A stretch of DNA of 64,000 nt from assembly GCA_020633325.1 (NCBI GenBank), contig JACKDX010000001.1:682001-746000 (forward strand), given 5' to 3'. The position numbers were made by a program, and so were the translations under genes. Source of the DNA: Myxococcales bacterium (GTDB taxonomy: Bacteria; Myxococcota_A; Polyangia; Polyangiales; GCA-016699535). The notes beneath the pieces were generated by a model. That model saw only the letters and a list, made by a program, of their open reading frames with translations. It searched no databases and was not told where the DNA came from. This document shows, piece by piece, positions 44,374 to 53,366 of the stretch (within the stretch, counting starts at the first letter, position 1; each line of letters opens with the position of its first letter).

Positions 44374-45306
44374 GTGGAGTTACGACGAGAATTGTTTCTG
44401 GCCATCGGCGTCTTGGTGGTGCTGAATGTCCTATTGGCCTTTGTGTCTATTGGGCTTTTTGCGCGCATGGGTCCCGCGATCGAGCAAATCCTTCATGGTA
44501 AGGTCTACGCGATAGCAGCTACTGAAGGGCTGTTAGCCAGCTTTGCTGAAGCAAGTGTTCAGCCCCTCTCTACAAACAGACAAAAACAAGTACGACGCAC
44601 GTTTGAGCAGGCGAAGAAGGAATCATCGGATCCGGAGATCCGCGCGCTACTGTCTCACATGGCTGTGGATCTTGATGCAGCGCTTTTGGGGGACAGCAAA
44701 GCGATTGCTACGGAGGTCGATAGCATTCGGACCATCATCCGCTTGAATCGCAGGGCGATGCAGCGAGTGGATCGCACCGCCCAACAGCTCAGTCTCGCTG
44801 GAGCGTGGGCCGCCGTATTCGTAGGGTTTACTTCTTTTGTACTAAGTTTACTCGCGCTTCGCCGGCTCAAGAGCCGGATCCTTTCACCGCTCATCGAACT
44901 TCACGACGTTCTCACAGCCGCTAAGAACGGGGAACACCATCGTCGTTGCCAGCTTCGTGAGGCTCCGGTCGAAATTCATCGTGTGCTCGTGTCCGTAAAC
45001 CGTCTTCTTGACGACAGACAGCAGCTGCCAAACCCCAGAGAAAACAAAGTTTCATCCATTGAGCATATGGCGCTCATAGAGCTGTTGGATCGACAGCGAG
45101 CATCGCTGTTGGTCATTGACCCAGAAGGGAATATCGTCGCCGCAAACGCCAGCGGGCTGCGAGTCTTGGCCGGGCCCCGGGGCTTAGCGATTCAACAAGC
45201 GCTGAGGGCACTAGGGCAAGGCGTAGATGCTCCAAGCGAGCTGGCCCAAAGCGTTCCTTTGAGAGACAATAGCGGCTGGCTTGTGGCGATCAAGGACCTG
45301 CCGTAG
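44374..45306 (+). CDS. Two-TM membrane protein with HAMP-like and PAS-like segments
   Basis: Protein of 310 residues starting at GTG with GGAG upstream, four bases after the RCK gene stop. TM1 spans about 7-28 and TM2 about 143-163; between them is a helical extracytoplasmic segment of about 110 residues. After TM2 a HAMP-like stretch (SRILSPLIELHDVLTAAKNG) leads into a PAS-like fold (ASLLVIDPEGNIVAANASGL). No histidine-kinase, GGDEF or methyl-accepting region follows, so it is a sensor front end without output. Its place at the end of the K+ uptake operon suggests it senses envelope or osmotic state for the transporter (inference). Confidence 0.7.
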   Translation: MELRRELFLAIGVLVVLNVLLAFVSIGLFARMGPAIEQILHGKVYAIAATEGLLASFAEASVQPLSTNRQKQVRRTFEQAKKESSDPEIRALLSHMAVDLDAALLGDSKAIATEVDSIRTIIRLNRRAMQRVDRTAQQLSLAGAWAAVFVGFTSFVLSLLALRRLKSRILSPLIELHDVLTAAKNGEHHRRCQLREAPVEIHRVLVSVNRLLDDRQQLPNPRENKVSSIEHMALIELLDRQRASLLVIDPEGNIVAANASGLRVLAGPRGLAIQQALRALGQGVDAPSELAQSVPLRDNSGWLVAIKDLP

Positions 45307-45363
45307 TGCATTGCGCAGGCGTGCGAGCTGTGTGCATTCTAAAGCAATCAAAAAGGAGATATG

Positions 45364-45828
45364 ATGGAAATCGGAACAATAGCGCCTTCATTTGTACTAC
45401 CCAATCAGGATGGAAAGGATGTGTCACTTGCTGATCACAGGGGGGAGTGGGTTGTCCTTTACTTTTATCCGCGGGATGACACACCGGGCTGCACGGTCGA
45501 GGCATGCGATTTTACGGATCATCTAGCGGACTTCAAGCAGATCAACGCCACGATCCTCGGGTGTAGTCCCGACAGTCCCGAGAGCCACCAGCGATTTATT
45601 CAGAAACGTGGCCTAAAGATCAACTTGCTGAGTGATGAGGACAAGCGAGTCATGGGGCAATACGGTGCCATCGGGGAAAAGGGCCTATACGGAAAACTCA
45701 CCCGGGGCGTGATCCGAACGACTGTACTGATCGATCCCGAGGGTGCCGTCGCCTACTATTGGCCGAAGGTAAAAGCCAAAGGACATGTGGAAGAGGTTAA
45801 AAAGAAACTTCACGAATTGGCTGGCTAA
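45364..45828 (+). CDS. bcp: Thioredoxin-dependent peroxiredoxin (Bcp/PrxQ)
   Basis: Cytosolic peroxidase of 154 residues reducing H2O2 and organic hydroperoxides. The active site is RDDTPGCTVEAC, giving peroxidatic Cys43 and resolving Cys48 five residues on, as in the atypical 2-Cys PrxQ group. VIRTTVLIDPEG is the conserved C-terminal block. The ATG at 45364 has AAGGAG at better spacing than the ATG just before it. It converges on the small membrane protein gene; their stop codons overlap by four bases. Confidence 0.96.
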   Translation: MEIGTIAPSFVLPNQDGKDVSLADHRGEWVVLYFYPRDDTPGCTVEACDFTDHLADFKQINATILGCSPDSPESHQRFIQKRGLKINLLSDEDKRVMGQYGAIGEKGLYGKLTRGVIRTTVLIDPEGAVAYYWPKVKAKGHVEEVKKKLHELAG

Positions 45829-46196
45829 ATACGTGGCGCTCGACGCGCCTCTTTAAACGAGCGCACACACAGGGCAACAAAAACGATACTGAGAATGGCC
45901 ATGACCGACTGGCTATACGCTGCGTGGGGTCTTTGAAGCGCTTCGCCTGCGAAGGAGAAAAGCACCTTGAGAAGTCCGCTGATCGAACCTAAGATGGCAA
46001 GCACTCCTAAAGCAGCAGCAATATGCATGACGTGCTTTCGAAGACCGGCTTTTTGCCCGAGGATACCAAGACCGACCTCAACGAGGCCAAATGCCGCGGG
46101 AATGAGCGCTGTAGCCGAAACTCCCTGGGTAAGAATGTAACTGCCGACGCCCAATACGATGAGCAATATTCCATAAATGATGGTGTTTTTTGGCAT
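45825..46196 (-). CDS. Small four-helix integral membrane protein
   Basis: Membrane protein of 123 residues with four hydrophobic helices: IIYGILLIVLGVGSYILTQG, LIPAAFGLVEVGLGILG, a third around AALGVLAILGSISGLL, and SVMAILSIVFVALCVRSF. The pattern (ALIPAAFG, KHVMHIAAALG, a C-terminal VRSFKEARR) matches a widespread family of unknown function, somewhat like TMEM14 proteins. The start is taken at the Met just before TM1; the frame extends another 54 codons upstream without membrane features. No function can be given. Confidence 0.65.
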   Translation of the reverse strand: MPKNTIIYGILLIVLGVGSYILTQGVSATALIPAAFGLVEVGLGILGQKAGLRKHVMHIAAALGVLAILGSISGLLKVLFSFAGEALQRPHAAYSQSVMAILSIVFVALCVRSFKEARRAPRI

Positions 46197-46434
46197 GTGG
46201 GTGACGAGCCCGATGATATCATAGCCAGTCGCGGAGTCTATCTCGCCCACGCTTGATTTAGCCCTATAGCCCCGCAATGCAGTAGCCTGAGACTGTGCGG
46301 TTGGTCGCTCTCCGCGTGTGGCAAAAAGGGTGTTGCGCTTTCGGAGAGCGCTTGCCATAAGTTCTGCCTGAGCGGTTGTCTGGCCACCCTTCTATGATTG
46401 ACAATAACTGTATAGATCTCTGGCCCGACTTACC

Positions 46435-47715
46435 ATGACGGCGCCGGGCATGGAGATTACGCTGTCGTTGGCGACAGCGATTGTGGCGGGCCTTCTGATT
46501 GGCGCCGAGCGCCAGCAAGATGGTGGGCATGTTCGGTTTGCCGGAGCCCGTACTTTCACCCTGATCTCACTGTTGGGCGCGATTGGGATGCTGATCGATC
46601 CCTGGGTGGCCTTCGCACTCGGCCTGGTGCTCGGGGCGCTTATTGCCATTGCCTATTATCGCGATTCTGTCACGCGATCGGAGACGGGGGTGACGACGGA
46701 AATCGCGGCGCTGGTCACATTTGGGCTTGGCGCTCTCTGCACGACGCACACACTACCTATTCCGTATACCGACCGCTTGCTGCTGGTCGCTGCGGGGTCG
46801 AGCGCGACTTTGGCGCTGCTTTCGTTAAAAAAACCGTTGCACGGTTTTTTGCGCCGGGTATCCGAAGACGATGTGTATGCTGTGATGAAGCTTCTTCTAC
46901 TGGCGGTCATCCTGTTGCCACTCTTGCCCGATGCGGACACTGGTCCATGGGGCGCCATCAATCCACGGCATATCGGCATACTTGCTGTCTTGATTTCCTC
47001 GATCAGTTTTGCGGGTTATATTGCAATTCGGGTGATGGGACCTCGACGTGGTCTAGGCATGACGGGTTTTTTGGGCGGGTTAGCGTCATCGACGGCAGTA
47101 ACCTTATCTTTTGCAAGTACCGCTCGAAGAAAGCCGGCTCTCCTCACAGGATGCTCGGCGGCAATCGTACTGGCGTGCTCCACAATGTTTCCGCGAATGA
47201 TAGTGGATCTATCCGTAACATCGCCGGCTCTCCTGCCTACGCTCTCGTGGTTTTTGGGGACCGCAAGCGTACTAAGTCTGAGTGCTGGCGTGTATGTATT
47301 TTTGAGATCTCTGCGCGTGCCCGCGGAACCCCTTGCGGAGGCACCTGAACTTGTGGTGAACAATCCCTTTTCCTTATCTATGGCGATAAAGTTCGCATTG
47401 CTGCTCACGGTCGTCATGGTGTTGAGTCAAGCAGCGGCGAACTGGCTGCCCACCACGGGTGCCTACTGGTCAGCAGCGCTCGGTGCGGTCGCCAATACCG
47501 ATGCAATCACCCTATCGTTGGGCAGGCTTTACACTCAGGGACAACTTGATCAAGAGACAGCTCAACAGGCCATACTCCTCGTAGCCTGTAGCAGCATTGC
47601 CTCCAAGATTGGTTTAGCGACGTGGTTGGGCGGGCGTTCGCTGGGTGCGCGCATAGGCTTGGCGTTGTCACCGGTGGTTCTGTTCGCTGGGTTTTTTTGG
47701 TTGCGCACACGGTGA
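46435..47715 (+). CDS. MgtC/SapB-DUF4010 membrane protein
   Basis: Polytopic membrane protein of 426 residues. An N-terminal MgtC/SapB domain (about 10-130; VAGLLIGAERQQ, FAGARTFTLISLLGAIGM, GVTTEIAALVTFGLGAL) is joined to a DUF4010 domain of seven or so helices (LLLLAVILLPLLPD, RGLGMTGFLGGLASSTAVTLSFA, GALGAVANTDAITLSLG-like). Members are predicted transporters with no agreed substrate. MgtC proteins influence Mg2+ limitation responses in pathogens, but this long form may differ. Its stop overlaps the next start (GTGA). An internal ATG at 46450 is an alternative start. Confidence 0.9.
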   Translation: MTAPGMEITLSLATAIVAGLLIGAERQQDGGHVRFAGARTFTLISLLGAIGMLIDPWVAFALGLVLGALIAIAYYRDSVTRSETGVTTEIAALVTFGLGALCTTHTLPIPYTDRLLLVAAGSSATLALLSLKKPLHGFLRRVSEDDVYAVMKLLLLAVILLPLLPDADTGPWGAINPRHIGILAVLISSISFAGYIAIRVMGPRRGLGMTGFLGGLASSTAVTLSFASTARRKPALLTGCSAAIVLACSTMFPRMIVDLSVTSPALLPTLSWFLGTASVLSLSAGVYVFLRSLRVPAEPLAEAPELVVNNPFSLSMAIKFALLLTVVMVLSQAAANWLPTTGAYWSAALGAVANTDAITLSLGRLYTQGQLDQETAQQAILLVACSSIASKIGLATWLGGRSLGARIGLALSPVVLFAGFFWLRTR

Positions 47716-48665
47716 ATCCGGTGCGAGTAGCGAGGAGATATGCGTGCGGGCTTGCTCTGTTTCTGTGGAGTTGCGGAACATCGGCCGACAGAGCCACCTT
47801 ACCCTCGGGTCAACCACGAAATGTTCGGGCCAATCATTGCCTAGAGCGGGTGACGGTGTCCGGTTATATCCCGCCAGGTGTCTCCGGCATCGATGCGGAT
47901 GGGCGAGGCGAGATACTCGCAGTTACCGAGCGTAACAGCGAGCTTCTGCATATTTCCCTCAAGGGAAACCGTGCCACGGTTCAATCTGTCATATCGCTCA
48001 GTGGGCTTGAGTCAGATCAGGATGCGGAGGCTTTGGCCAGGCTCGACCGAGAACGCGTGGCAGTAGGGACGGAACGGCACGGCAACTCGCGAGAGTATGA
48101 CGACATATTCGTCTATCAACTGGAAGGCTCAAAAGCGATTCAGATCGATCGTTTGAGGTTGCCCTATGCAATGTGGAACATTTTCGCAGACGACAATCGA
48201 GGCATTGAAGGCGCATGCTATGCTAAAGGCGCCTTGCTGGTGGGTATCGAAACACCCATCAGTGAAGGTGAAACGCGTTATGCTCCCATTGCGCGCTATA
48301 GTTTTGATACGAAGCAGTGGATGGCGTTTCGGCTGCGTCTTACTTCCAAAGAAGGTGTACTCTCGTCCCTGGCGTGTCGCCCGAGCGCGGCCGGCGGACA
48401 GATCGAAGTTGTGGCCATCGAGCGCTTCTATCAAACCTCACGGATTTTGAAATTTTATATGTCTTCGGCAGGACCGGGAAGGGATCTCAATCCCGTGTTG
48501 GAGAAAGATCTAGCCCATCTTATTCGAGGACATATGCCCAACTGGGAAGGTATCGCCTTTAGCAATGCTGGCAGCTATGTGCTCATGAGTGACAATCAGT
48601 CTGCTTCGCTGAGCGGCCCCACCGAACTTACTCGCATTCATAAATCACCTGTCAACTGTCCATAA
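47712..48665 (+). CDS. Exported lipoprotein resembling the esterase-like/phytase propeller family
   Basis: Predicted lipoprotein of 317 residues; GTG start overlapping the MgtC-gene stop (GTGA), and lipobox LWSC near residue 20. The mature part reads like a beta-propeller of the phytase-esterase-like group (PF13449 type): PPGVSGIDADGRGEILAVTERN, DAEALARLDRERVAVGTER, GIEGACYAKGALLVGIE and, near the end, NWEGIAFSNAGSYVLMSDN. The repeated EG/E-A blocks fit calcium or phosphate-ester handling in that family. Enzyme activity is unproven. A longer reading upstream inside the transporter gene is rejected. Confidence 0.72.
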   Translation: MNPVRVARRYACGLALFLWSCGTSADRATLPSGQPRNVRANHCLERVTVSGYIPPGVSGIDADGRGEILAVTERNSELLHISLKGNRATVQSVISLSGLESDQDAEALARLDRERVAVGTERHGNSREYDDIFVYQLEGSKAIQIDRLRLPYAMWNIFADDNRGIEGACYAKGALLVGIETPISEGETRYAPIARYSFDTKQWMAFRLRLTSKEGVLSSLACRPSAAGGQIEVVAIERFYQTSRILKFYMSSAGPGRDLNPVLEKDLAHLIRGHMPNWEGIAFSNAGSYVLMSDNQSASLSGPTELTRIHKSPVNCP

Positions 48666-48731
48666 GCATTGCGTGCTCGGCGGCATCGCAGGTTGCAAAG
48701 CAATTCGTCTGCTATTACACCCGAGAAGAAC

Positions 48732-50897
48732 ATGACACACGTAAGAAATTCCCGAGTTTTTTCCTGGCTTTCGGGAATATTAGTAACCGTACTTATGGTT
48801 ACGGGCTGTGGAGGAAAGAAAAAAGAAAAACGGGAAACTCCGAGTCGCAAATCTCACGAGCGAGTGGATAGTCGCCCCGTGCCAATGCACCAACCGGTAC
48901 CACTTTGGGAAGATGGCCGACCCCGTGGCAAAATCGATGCCGCCAAGGCGGATACCGAAGGCTATATTGTGGTAGATCTCGGCGAAGAGTGGACGCCGTA
49001 TATCTTTTCGTCGCCCCCTGGGGCCGAGCCCGCGGCATATCGTAAGACATACTTGGCGCTTGCCCAAGGCCGTTTCCCTGACAACCATCACGGCGATCGC
49101 GCTCGTAAGGACGAGTATCTTGAACTCTATGGCATCATGCCAACACTCAATTTACTGCACAAGCGGTTTGTCGCGATGTCGAAACGCCAGTGCATCAATG
49201 CACTTGATCTTGAAGCGCTTAGACGGTTTGACGGGTTCATTGCGTATCGTCAAGATAGAGCCAACAAGAATGTTCAGCGATCATTTGCAGCGCTGGAGCG
49301 GCGCGTAGGAGAGATCGTCCGTGCTGCTGGCGCGGGCACCTTGGAGGCGCTAAATCTTGAGACGCTATCTGATGTGGATCGAGGACACGTCGCCGCTTAT
49401 GTCAAGCAGGCCCCCAAGGTTGAGGCGATCCGCGCCACCCAAGCACGTCTTCAGTGTGAGGGTTATTTCGAAGGGCTCGGCAGATACCTCGACGGCGTAC
49501 TCGATTGGCGTACCCACGAAGCGATTGCAAAATTCGAACGGCGACACCGTGCTTATGGGTGGGGCTATATTGGCAAAGATACGCTAGAAAAGCTCCGTAC
49601 GCCGAGCCTCGAACTCGAGCGCCAAGCTGTGGTGCGGGTACTCACAGAGCGCGCCTTACACGCTGCCGGCGTTCTCGAAGATGGAAGCACGGTGATGCGT
49701 CATGATGGCACTAGGCGCACTTTTCGAGGCGCAGATGGAAAACCGCATGCCCTCAGGAACCTGGAAGCTGAAATACGTGATCACATTAAACGGGCGTTCG
49801 CGCTGGATACGCCCGAATCCACGCTGGCATTTTTTTCGCGCCTGGGAAATATCCCCACAGAGAAGCTGGTTGCAGTGAAGGGAATAACGCTGCCAGAATA
49901 CTACTCCAAAGATATGGATTTCTATGCGGAAATAGACCGCGGAGACATTTGGTACGATTTCCCGTTTGATAATCAAGGCTTGGAACGTCCCCAGCCGCGC
50001 CATTTCCGCCCGTCGCTAACTCTGTACGTCAAGTACAACGGTCAAAATATTCCCCTGGCGCGATATGGCACCACCGTGGGAGGTTGGCGCAGTGATTTTG
50101 AAAATGGCCACGTCATGTGGAGGTTCAAGGACTCTCCTGTGGGGCCCCGCGTTTGGCAGAAGATTGTGGCAGCCCCTGTGTGGCTTCCGCCCGAAAGTAC
50201 GCCACATAAAGACTTACTTCAGCGCAGTCCCAAGAAGGGCGTCAAGTGGGAAGTGGATTATGATGACATGGGTCCAAGTTATGCGTCCGCTTACGGGTTG
50301 GTTGCGGCCTACCACTACAAATACCAGAAACGTTCGGACGGATCTTTGACCGTTGGGGGAGACGAAGGGATACGCACGCATGGTTCTGTCGATTATATGA
50401 GCGTGGCGCGTCGACACTCCCACGGATGCCATCGACTTCAAAACCATCTTGCGGTTCGTTTGATGTCTTTTATTCTGGCTCATCGGGCGCACACACGTAT
50501 TGGTCAACGACGCGTAGCGCTTGAGCGCGATCTAGAATACGATGGCGAAATATACAAACTTGAGCTGCGTGAGGGCGGGTTCGAATTTCAGTTGAACAAG
50601 CCAGTTTACGTGAACGTCACCGAAGGTCGCATCCGCGGCAAGGCGAAAAAGCCCATTGCGCACGCCATCCCCAAGTTTGACGCGGATGCCGGCGTTTACG
50701 TCACCCCCGATGGCGGCGCCGTTCAAGTAAGCCCCACCGGCAAGCTGACCGACATACCTTTTCCTATCCAGGATGAAGGAGCTTTGGATCCGAACCAGGA
50801 AATGCTACCGCAGCCGTACGGGCCGGCTCCCGCGTCCTCTACGCCTGGCCCACTTCCCCCGCCAGCGGCTTCTGCGCCGGCGCATACGCCCCCTTGA
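48732..50897 (+). CDS. L,D-transpeptidase (YkuD domain) lipoprotein
   Basis: Exported lipoprotein of 721 residues with lipobox VTGC near residue 26. A helical middle with a peptidoglycan-binding-like repeat (about 235-275, LDGVLDWRTHEAIAKFERRH split across the domain) precedes the YkuD catalytic domain (about 425-600). Its motif is THGSVDYMSVARRHSHGCHR in parts: His in IRTHG and Cys566 in SHGCHR. YkuD enzymes make 3-3 cross-links or attach lipoproteins to peptidoglycan. The C-terminal tail is Pro/Ala/Ser-rich, and its last 59 nt overlap the 3' end of the opposite-strand amidohydrolase gene. The ATG at 48732 has GAGAAG upstream. Confidence 0.9.
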   Translation: MTHVRNSRVFSWLSGILVTVLMVTGCGGKKKEKRETPSRKSHERVDSRPVPMHQPVPLWEDGRPRGKIDAAKADTEGYIVVDLGEEWTPYIFSSPPGAEPAAYRKTYLALAQGRFPDNHHGDRARKDEYLELYGIMPTLNLLHKRFVAMSKRQCINALDLEALRRFDGFIAYRQDRANKNVQRSFAALERRVGEIVRAAGAGTLEALNLETLSDVDRGHVAAYVKQAPKVEAIRATQARLQCEGYFEGLGRYLDGVLDWRTHEAIAKFERRHRAYGWGYIGKDTLEKLRTPSLELERQAVVRVLTERALHAAGVLEDGSTVMRHDGTRRTFRGADGKPHALRNLEAEIRDHIKRAFALDTPESTLAFFSRLGNIPTEKLVAVKGITLPEYYSKDMDFYAEIDRGDIWYDFPFDNQGLERPQPRHFRPSLTLYVKYNGQNIPLARYGTTVGGWRSDFENGHVMWRFKDSPVGPRVWQKIVAAPVWLPPESTPHKDLLQRSPKKGVKWEVDYDDMGPSYASAYGLVAAYHYKYQKRSDGSLTVGGDEGIRTHGSVDYMSVARRHSHGCHRLQNHLAVRLMSFILAHRAHTRIGQRRVALERDLEYDGEIYKLELREGGFEFQLNKPVYVNVTEGRIRGKAKKPIAHAIPKFDADAGVYVTPDGGAVQVSPTGKLTDIPFPIQDEGALDPNQEMLPQPYGPAPASSTPGPLPPPAASAPAHTPP

Positions 50898-52158
50898 GCA
50901 TCTGACCATCGATCATGACGTGGCTCACATGCGATTGAGTACAAGCGTAGACCAGGTTTGCTGACAGATCTTGTCCCGGGAGGTGCCAGCTTGGATCAAT
51001 GCGCACCAGGATGAGGTCAGCGCGTTTACCCACCTCGATGGATCCAATAAGCTGCTCCAGATTAAGTAGTCTTGCGCCCTCCCATGTGGCCATTCTTAGA
51101 ATGTCCATAGCAGAGATCGCGGCTGGATCGCGGCGACGCACTTTGGCCAGTAAACCGGAAAGGCGCATTTCTGACCACATGTCGAGTCGGTTGTTGCAGG
51201 CGGCTCCATCGGCTCCCAACCCCACAACGATTTCCGCCTCCCTCATGGCTTTGACATCAGCAATGCCGCTCGCCAATTTGAGATTGGCACTCGGACAATG
51301 CACGATACGGGTCTCGCGCTTTGCAATGCGCCTCATTTCCTTCTTGTTGAGCCATACACCGTGAGCTAGCACGACGTGGGGTCCGGCTATGCCGAGATCC
51401 TCCAAGACTTGCACATCGCTCTTGCCGTATCGCTCACGGACCAGATGGCGTTCCTTTTCATTTTCCGCGATGTGGGTGTGAATCAACGTGCCGGTTTGTT
51501 TGGCCAGAACCCCCACTTTTCGAAGTAATGTTTTGCTGCACGAGAGGACGAAGCGCGGCGCAAAAGCGTAACCCAAACGCCCCTCGCACGCCCCATGCCA
51601 GCGCATTAGTAGCGCCATACTTTCGGCAATACTCTGCTGCGTCGTTTCTCTGAGCGCAGCAGGCCCCCTGTCCATCATAGCTTTCCCTGAAAAAGCCCGC
51701 ATTCCGCTGCGTGCTATAGCATCGAAAACGACACCATGATGCTGTGTGGAGCCCATATCGAGAATGCACGTGGTGCCTCCATTGATAAGCTCTTTTAATC
51801 CGAGTTCTGCACTCTGGCGTGTCTTCGAGCGGGTGAGTGATGCTTCAAGAGGCCATATGCGGCGCGAAAGCCAGTGAAGCAACGGCAAGCCCTCCGCCAT
51901 GCCCCGAAACAGCGTTTGAACCAGATGCACATGACACTGGACAAAACCCGGTAGAAGCACGGAGCCTTTTCCGTGAATGTGTTGGGTGCGCCGAGTGACA
52001 CGAAACGACCCGGGTCTCTTGCCCACATAGACGATGCATCCCATCGCAATTCCGACCTCGGCATTGAGTACGCGACTGTGGGCGTCCATTGTGAACACCG
52101 TCGCACCCCGTATTACGACATCGAGTTCACCTTGGGAGGGTGTGGGGGCCGAATGCAT
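50839..52158 (-). CDS. Amidohydrolase, SAH/MTA deaminase-like (TRZ/ATZ family)
   Basis: Metal-dependent deaminase of 439 residues. Metal ligands are visible: QCHVHLVQT (two His), HTHIAENE, LAHGVWL, and an Asp in GLGADGAACNNRLDMWSEMR, all typical of 5-methylthioadenosine/S-adenosylhomocysteine deaminases and chlorohydrolase relatives. The small beta domain at both ends (ELDVVIRGATVFTMD; GKRADLILVRID) is intact. It is the second gene of a pair with cytidine deaminase, overlapping by 32 nt, so a nucleoside-salvage role is likely. Its exact substrate cannot be told by eye. Confidence 0.9.
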   Translation of the reverse strand: MHSAPTPSQGELDVVIRGATVFTMDAHSRVLNAEVGIAMGCIVYVGKRPGSFRVTRRTQHIHGKGSVLLPGFVQCHVHLVQTLFRGMAEGLPLLHWLSRRIWPLEASLTRSKTRQSAELGLKELINGGTTCILDMGSTQHHGVVFDAIARSGMRAFSGKAMMDRGPAALRETTQQSIAESMALLMRWHGACEGRLGYAFAPRFVLSCSKTLLRKVGVLAKQTGTLIHTHIAENEKERHLVRERYGKSDVQVLEDLGIAGPHVVLAHGVWLNKKEMRRIAKRETRIVHCPSANLKLASGIADVKAMREAEIVVGLGADGAACNNRLDMWSEMRLSGLLAKVRRRDPAAISAMDILRMATWEGARLLNLEQLIGSIEVGKRADLILVRIDPSWHLPGQDLSANLVYACTQSHVSHVMIDGQMLKGAYAPAQKPLAGEVGQA

Positions 52159-52546
52159 GGGGCAATAGCTCTCGCACGGTGGTCATTATCCGATCGCCGT
52201 CTCGACTTATACACAAGACCGTACAATCCGTCGCAAATTCGGAGATCACTTGCCGGCAGGCTCCACACGGCGTGGCCGGAGTTGCACCGTCGGTGTATAG
52301 CACGACCGCATTGATGGCATGGGCCCCGCCCAGGACGGCTTGGAATACCGCACTCCGCTCGGCGCACATGGAGAGTCCGTAACTGGCATTCTCGACGTTG
52401 CAACCTATATAGGTCTGGCCGTCGTCGCCGAGGGCAGCAGCTCCGACCCGATAAAGAGAGTAGGGCGCATAGGCCCGGTTCTGGGCGTGTTTTGCGGCCT
52501 GGGAAAGGGCTTCCCAATCGGGCGTGTATGAGATCGATTTCGCCAT
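52127..52546 (-). CDS. cdd: Cytidine deaminase
   Basis: Homotetrameric-type zinc deaminase of 139 residues that converts (deoxy)cytidine to (deoxy)uridine. The zinc and catalytic residues lie in CAERSAVFQA (Cys and Glu) and PCGACRQ (two Cys). Substrate-binding text is YAPYSLYRVGAAAL and GCNVENASYGL. The length is standard. It overlaps the deaminase-like amidohydrolase gene downstream, forming a nucleoside-salvage pair on the minus strand. It is divergent from the ribosomal protein operon. Confidence 0.96.
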   Translation of the reverse strand: MAKSISYTPDWEALSQAAKHAQNRAYAPYSLYRVGAAALGDDGQTYIGCNVENASYGLSMCAERSAVFQAVLGGAHAINAVVLYTDGATPATPCGACRQVISEFATDCTVLCISRDGDRIMTTVRELLPHAFGPHTLPR

Positions 52547-52677
52547 CGCCCCAGAGTGTCAGAAAAGCTCTAGGTTTCCAAACCCCTCAGGCCAGCACGC
52601 ATCGTTCGGCTAAGTGATTGAAACCTTTGAATGATTCACACGGGACTGGATGTACTGGGGAAAAAGAACCAAAGGCC

Positions 52678-52705
52678 TTGCAGGCTGGGGCTTTGTCCGT
52701 AAAAT
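52678..52705 (+). promoter_or_regulatory. Candidate promoter of rplU-rpmA
   Basis: TTGCAG at 52678-52683 and TAAAAT at 52700-52705 with a 16-base spacer form a plausible sigma-70 promoter about 38 nt upstream of the rplU start codon. The -35 matches only its first three bases. No other recognised element lies in the 197-nt gap, apart from a short GGTTT/AAACC repeat near 52571. Confidence 0.3.
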
Positions 52706-52743
52706 ACCGCTTCCGTTTCGCAGCCGCTCACTAAAGGATTTTC

Positions 52744-53055
52744 ATGTACGCAGTCATTGCTTCAGGTGGAAAACAATATCGTGTGGAGGAGGGCAATGTC
52801 GTGCGCATCGACCGCCTTCAGGGTGAGATCGGCGCGAAGGTGGAGTTTCAGGATGTATTGTTGGTCGGAGGAGGGGAGCGAGTGCAGGTTGGTCAACCAC
52901 TCTTGAGTGGTGCCAAAGTCGCCGCTGAAATCATCGGTCATGATTTGGCAAAGAAGGTGATTATATTCAAGATGCGCCGTCGCAAAGGTTATCGTCGCAA
53001 GACCGGCCATCGCCAGCCCTACACCCAGGTTCGCATCACCTCTATCACAGTCTAG
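52744..53055 (+). CDS. rplU: 50S ribosomal protein L21
   Basis: Ribosomal protein of 103 residues with the full L21 signature: MYAVIASGGKQYRVEEG at the start, IGAKVEFQDVLLVGG, and the basic end KMRRRKGYRRKTGHRQPYT. It binds 23S rRNA in the large subunit. AAAGGA precedes the ATG. It is followed after 10 nt by rpmA, the conserved rplU-rpmA order. The obg gene that often follows is absent here. Confidence 0.99.
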   Translation: MYAVIASGGKQYRVEEGNVVRIDRLQGEIGAKVEFQDVLLVGGGERVQVGQPLLSGAKVAAEIIGHDLAKKVIIFKMRRRKGYRRKTGHRQPYTQVRITSITV

Positions 53056-53065
53056 GAGAGCAGAA

Positions 53066-53359
53066 ATGGCACACAAAAAAGGCCAAGGCGCCACGCGAAA
53101 TGGGCGCGATTCCAATCCGCAATACCGCGGCGTCAAAGTATACGCCGGCCAGACGGTTCGTGCAGGAAATATTATTGTTCGCCAGGTTGGTTCAACGTTT
53201 CATGCGGGTAACAATGTGGGTTTGGGCAAGGATTTCACCCTGTGGTCGCGCATTGATGGAGTGGTGCGCTTTGAACGGCAGGGCCGCAAGCGCCAGCGCG
53301 TCAGTGTGTATACGAAGGATGATCCGCGCTTGACGGCCGTCTCTCCTCTGACACGCTAA
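53066..53359 (+). CDS. rpmA: 50S ribosomal protein L27
   Basis: Ribosomal protein of 97 residues. The N-terminus AHKKGQGATRNGRDS lies directly after the initiator Met, so no protease-cleaved extension of the Firmicutes type is present. GVKVYAGQTVRAGNIIVRQ and FHAGNNVG are intact. L27 reaches the peptidyl-transferase centre. It is somewhat longer than E. coli L27 (85). GGAG upstream; the downstream nucleotidase gene starts 7 nt after its stop. Confidence 0.99.
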   Translation: MAHKKGQGATRNGRDSNPQYRGVKVYAGQTVRAGNIIVRQVGSTFHAGNNVGLGKDFTLWSRIDGVVRFERQGRKRQRVSVYTKDDPRLTAVSPLTR

Positions 53360-53366
53360 GACTGCG

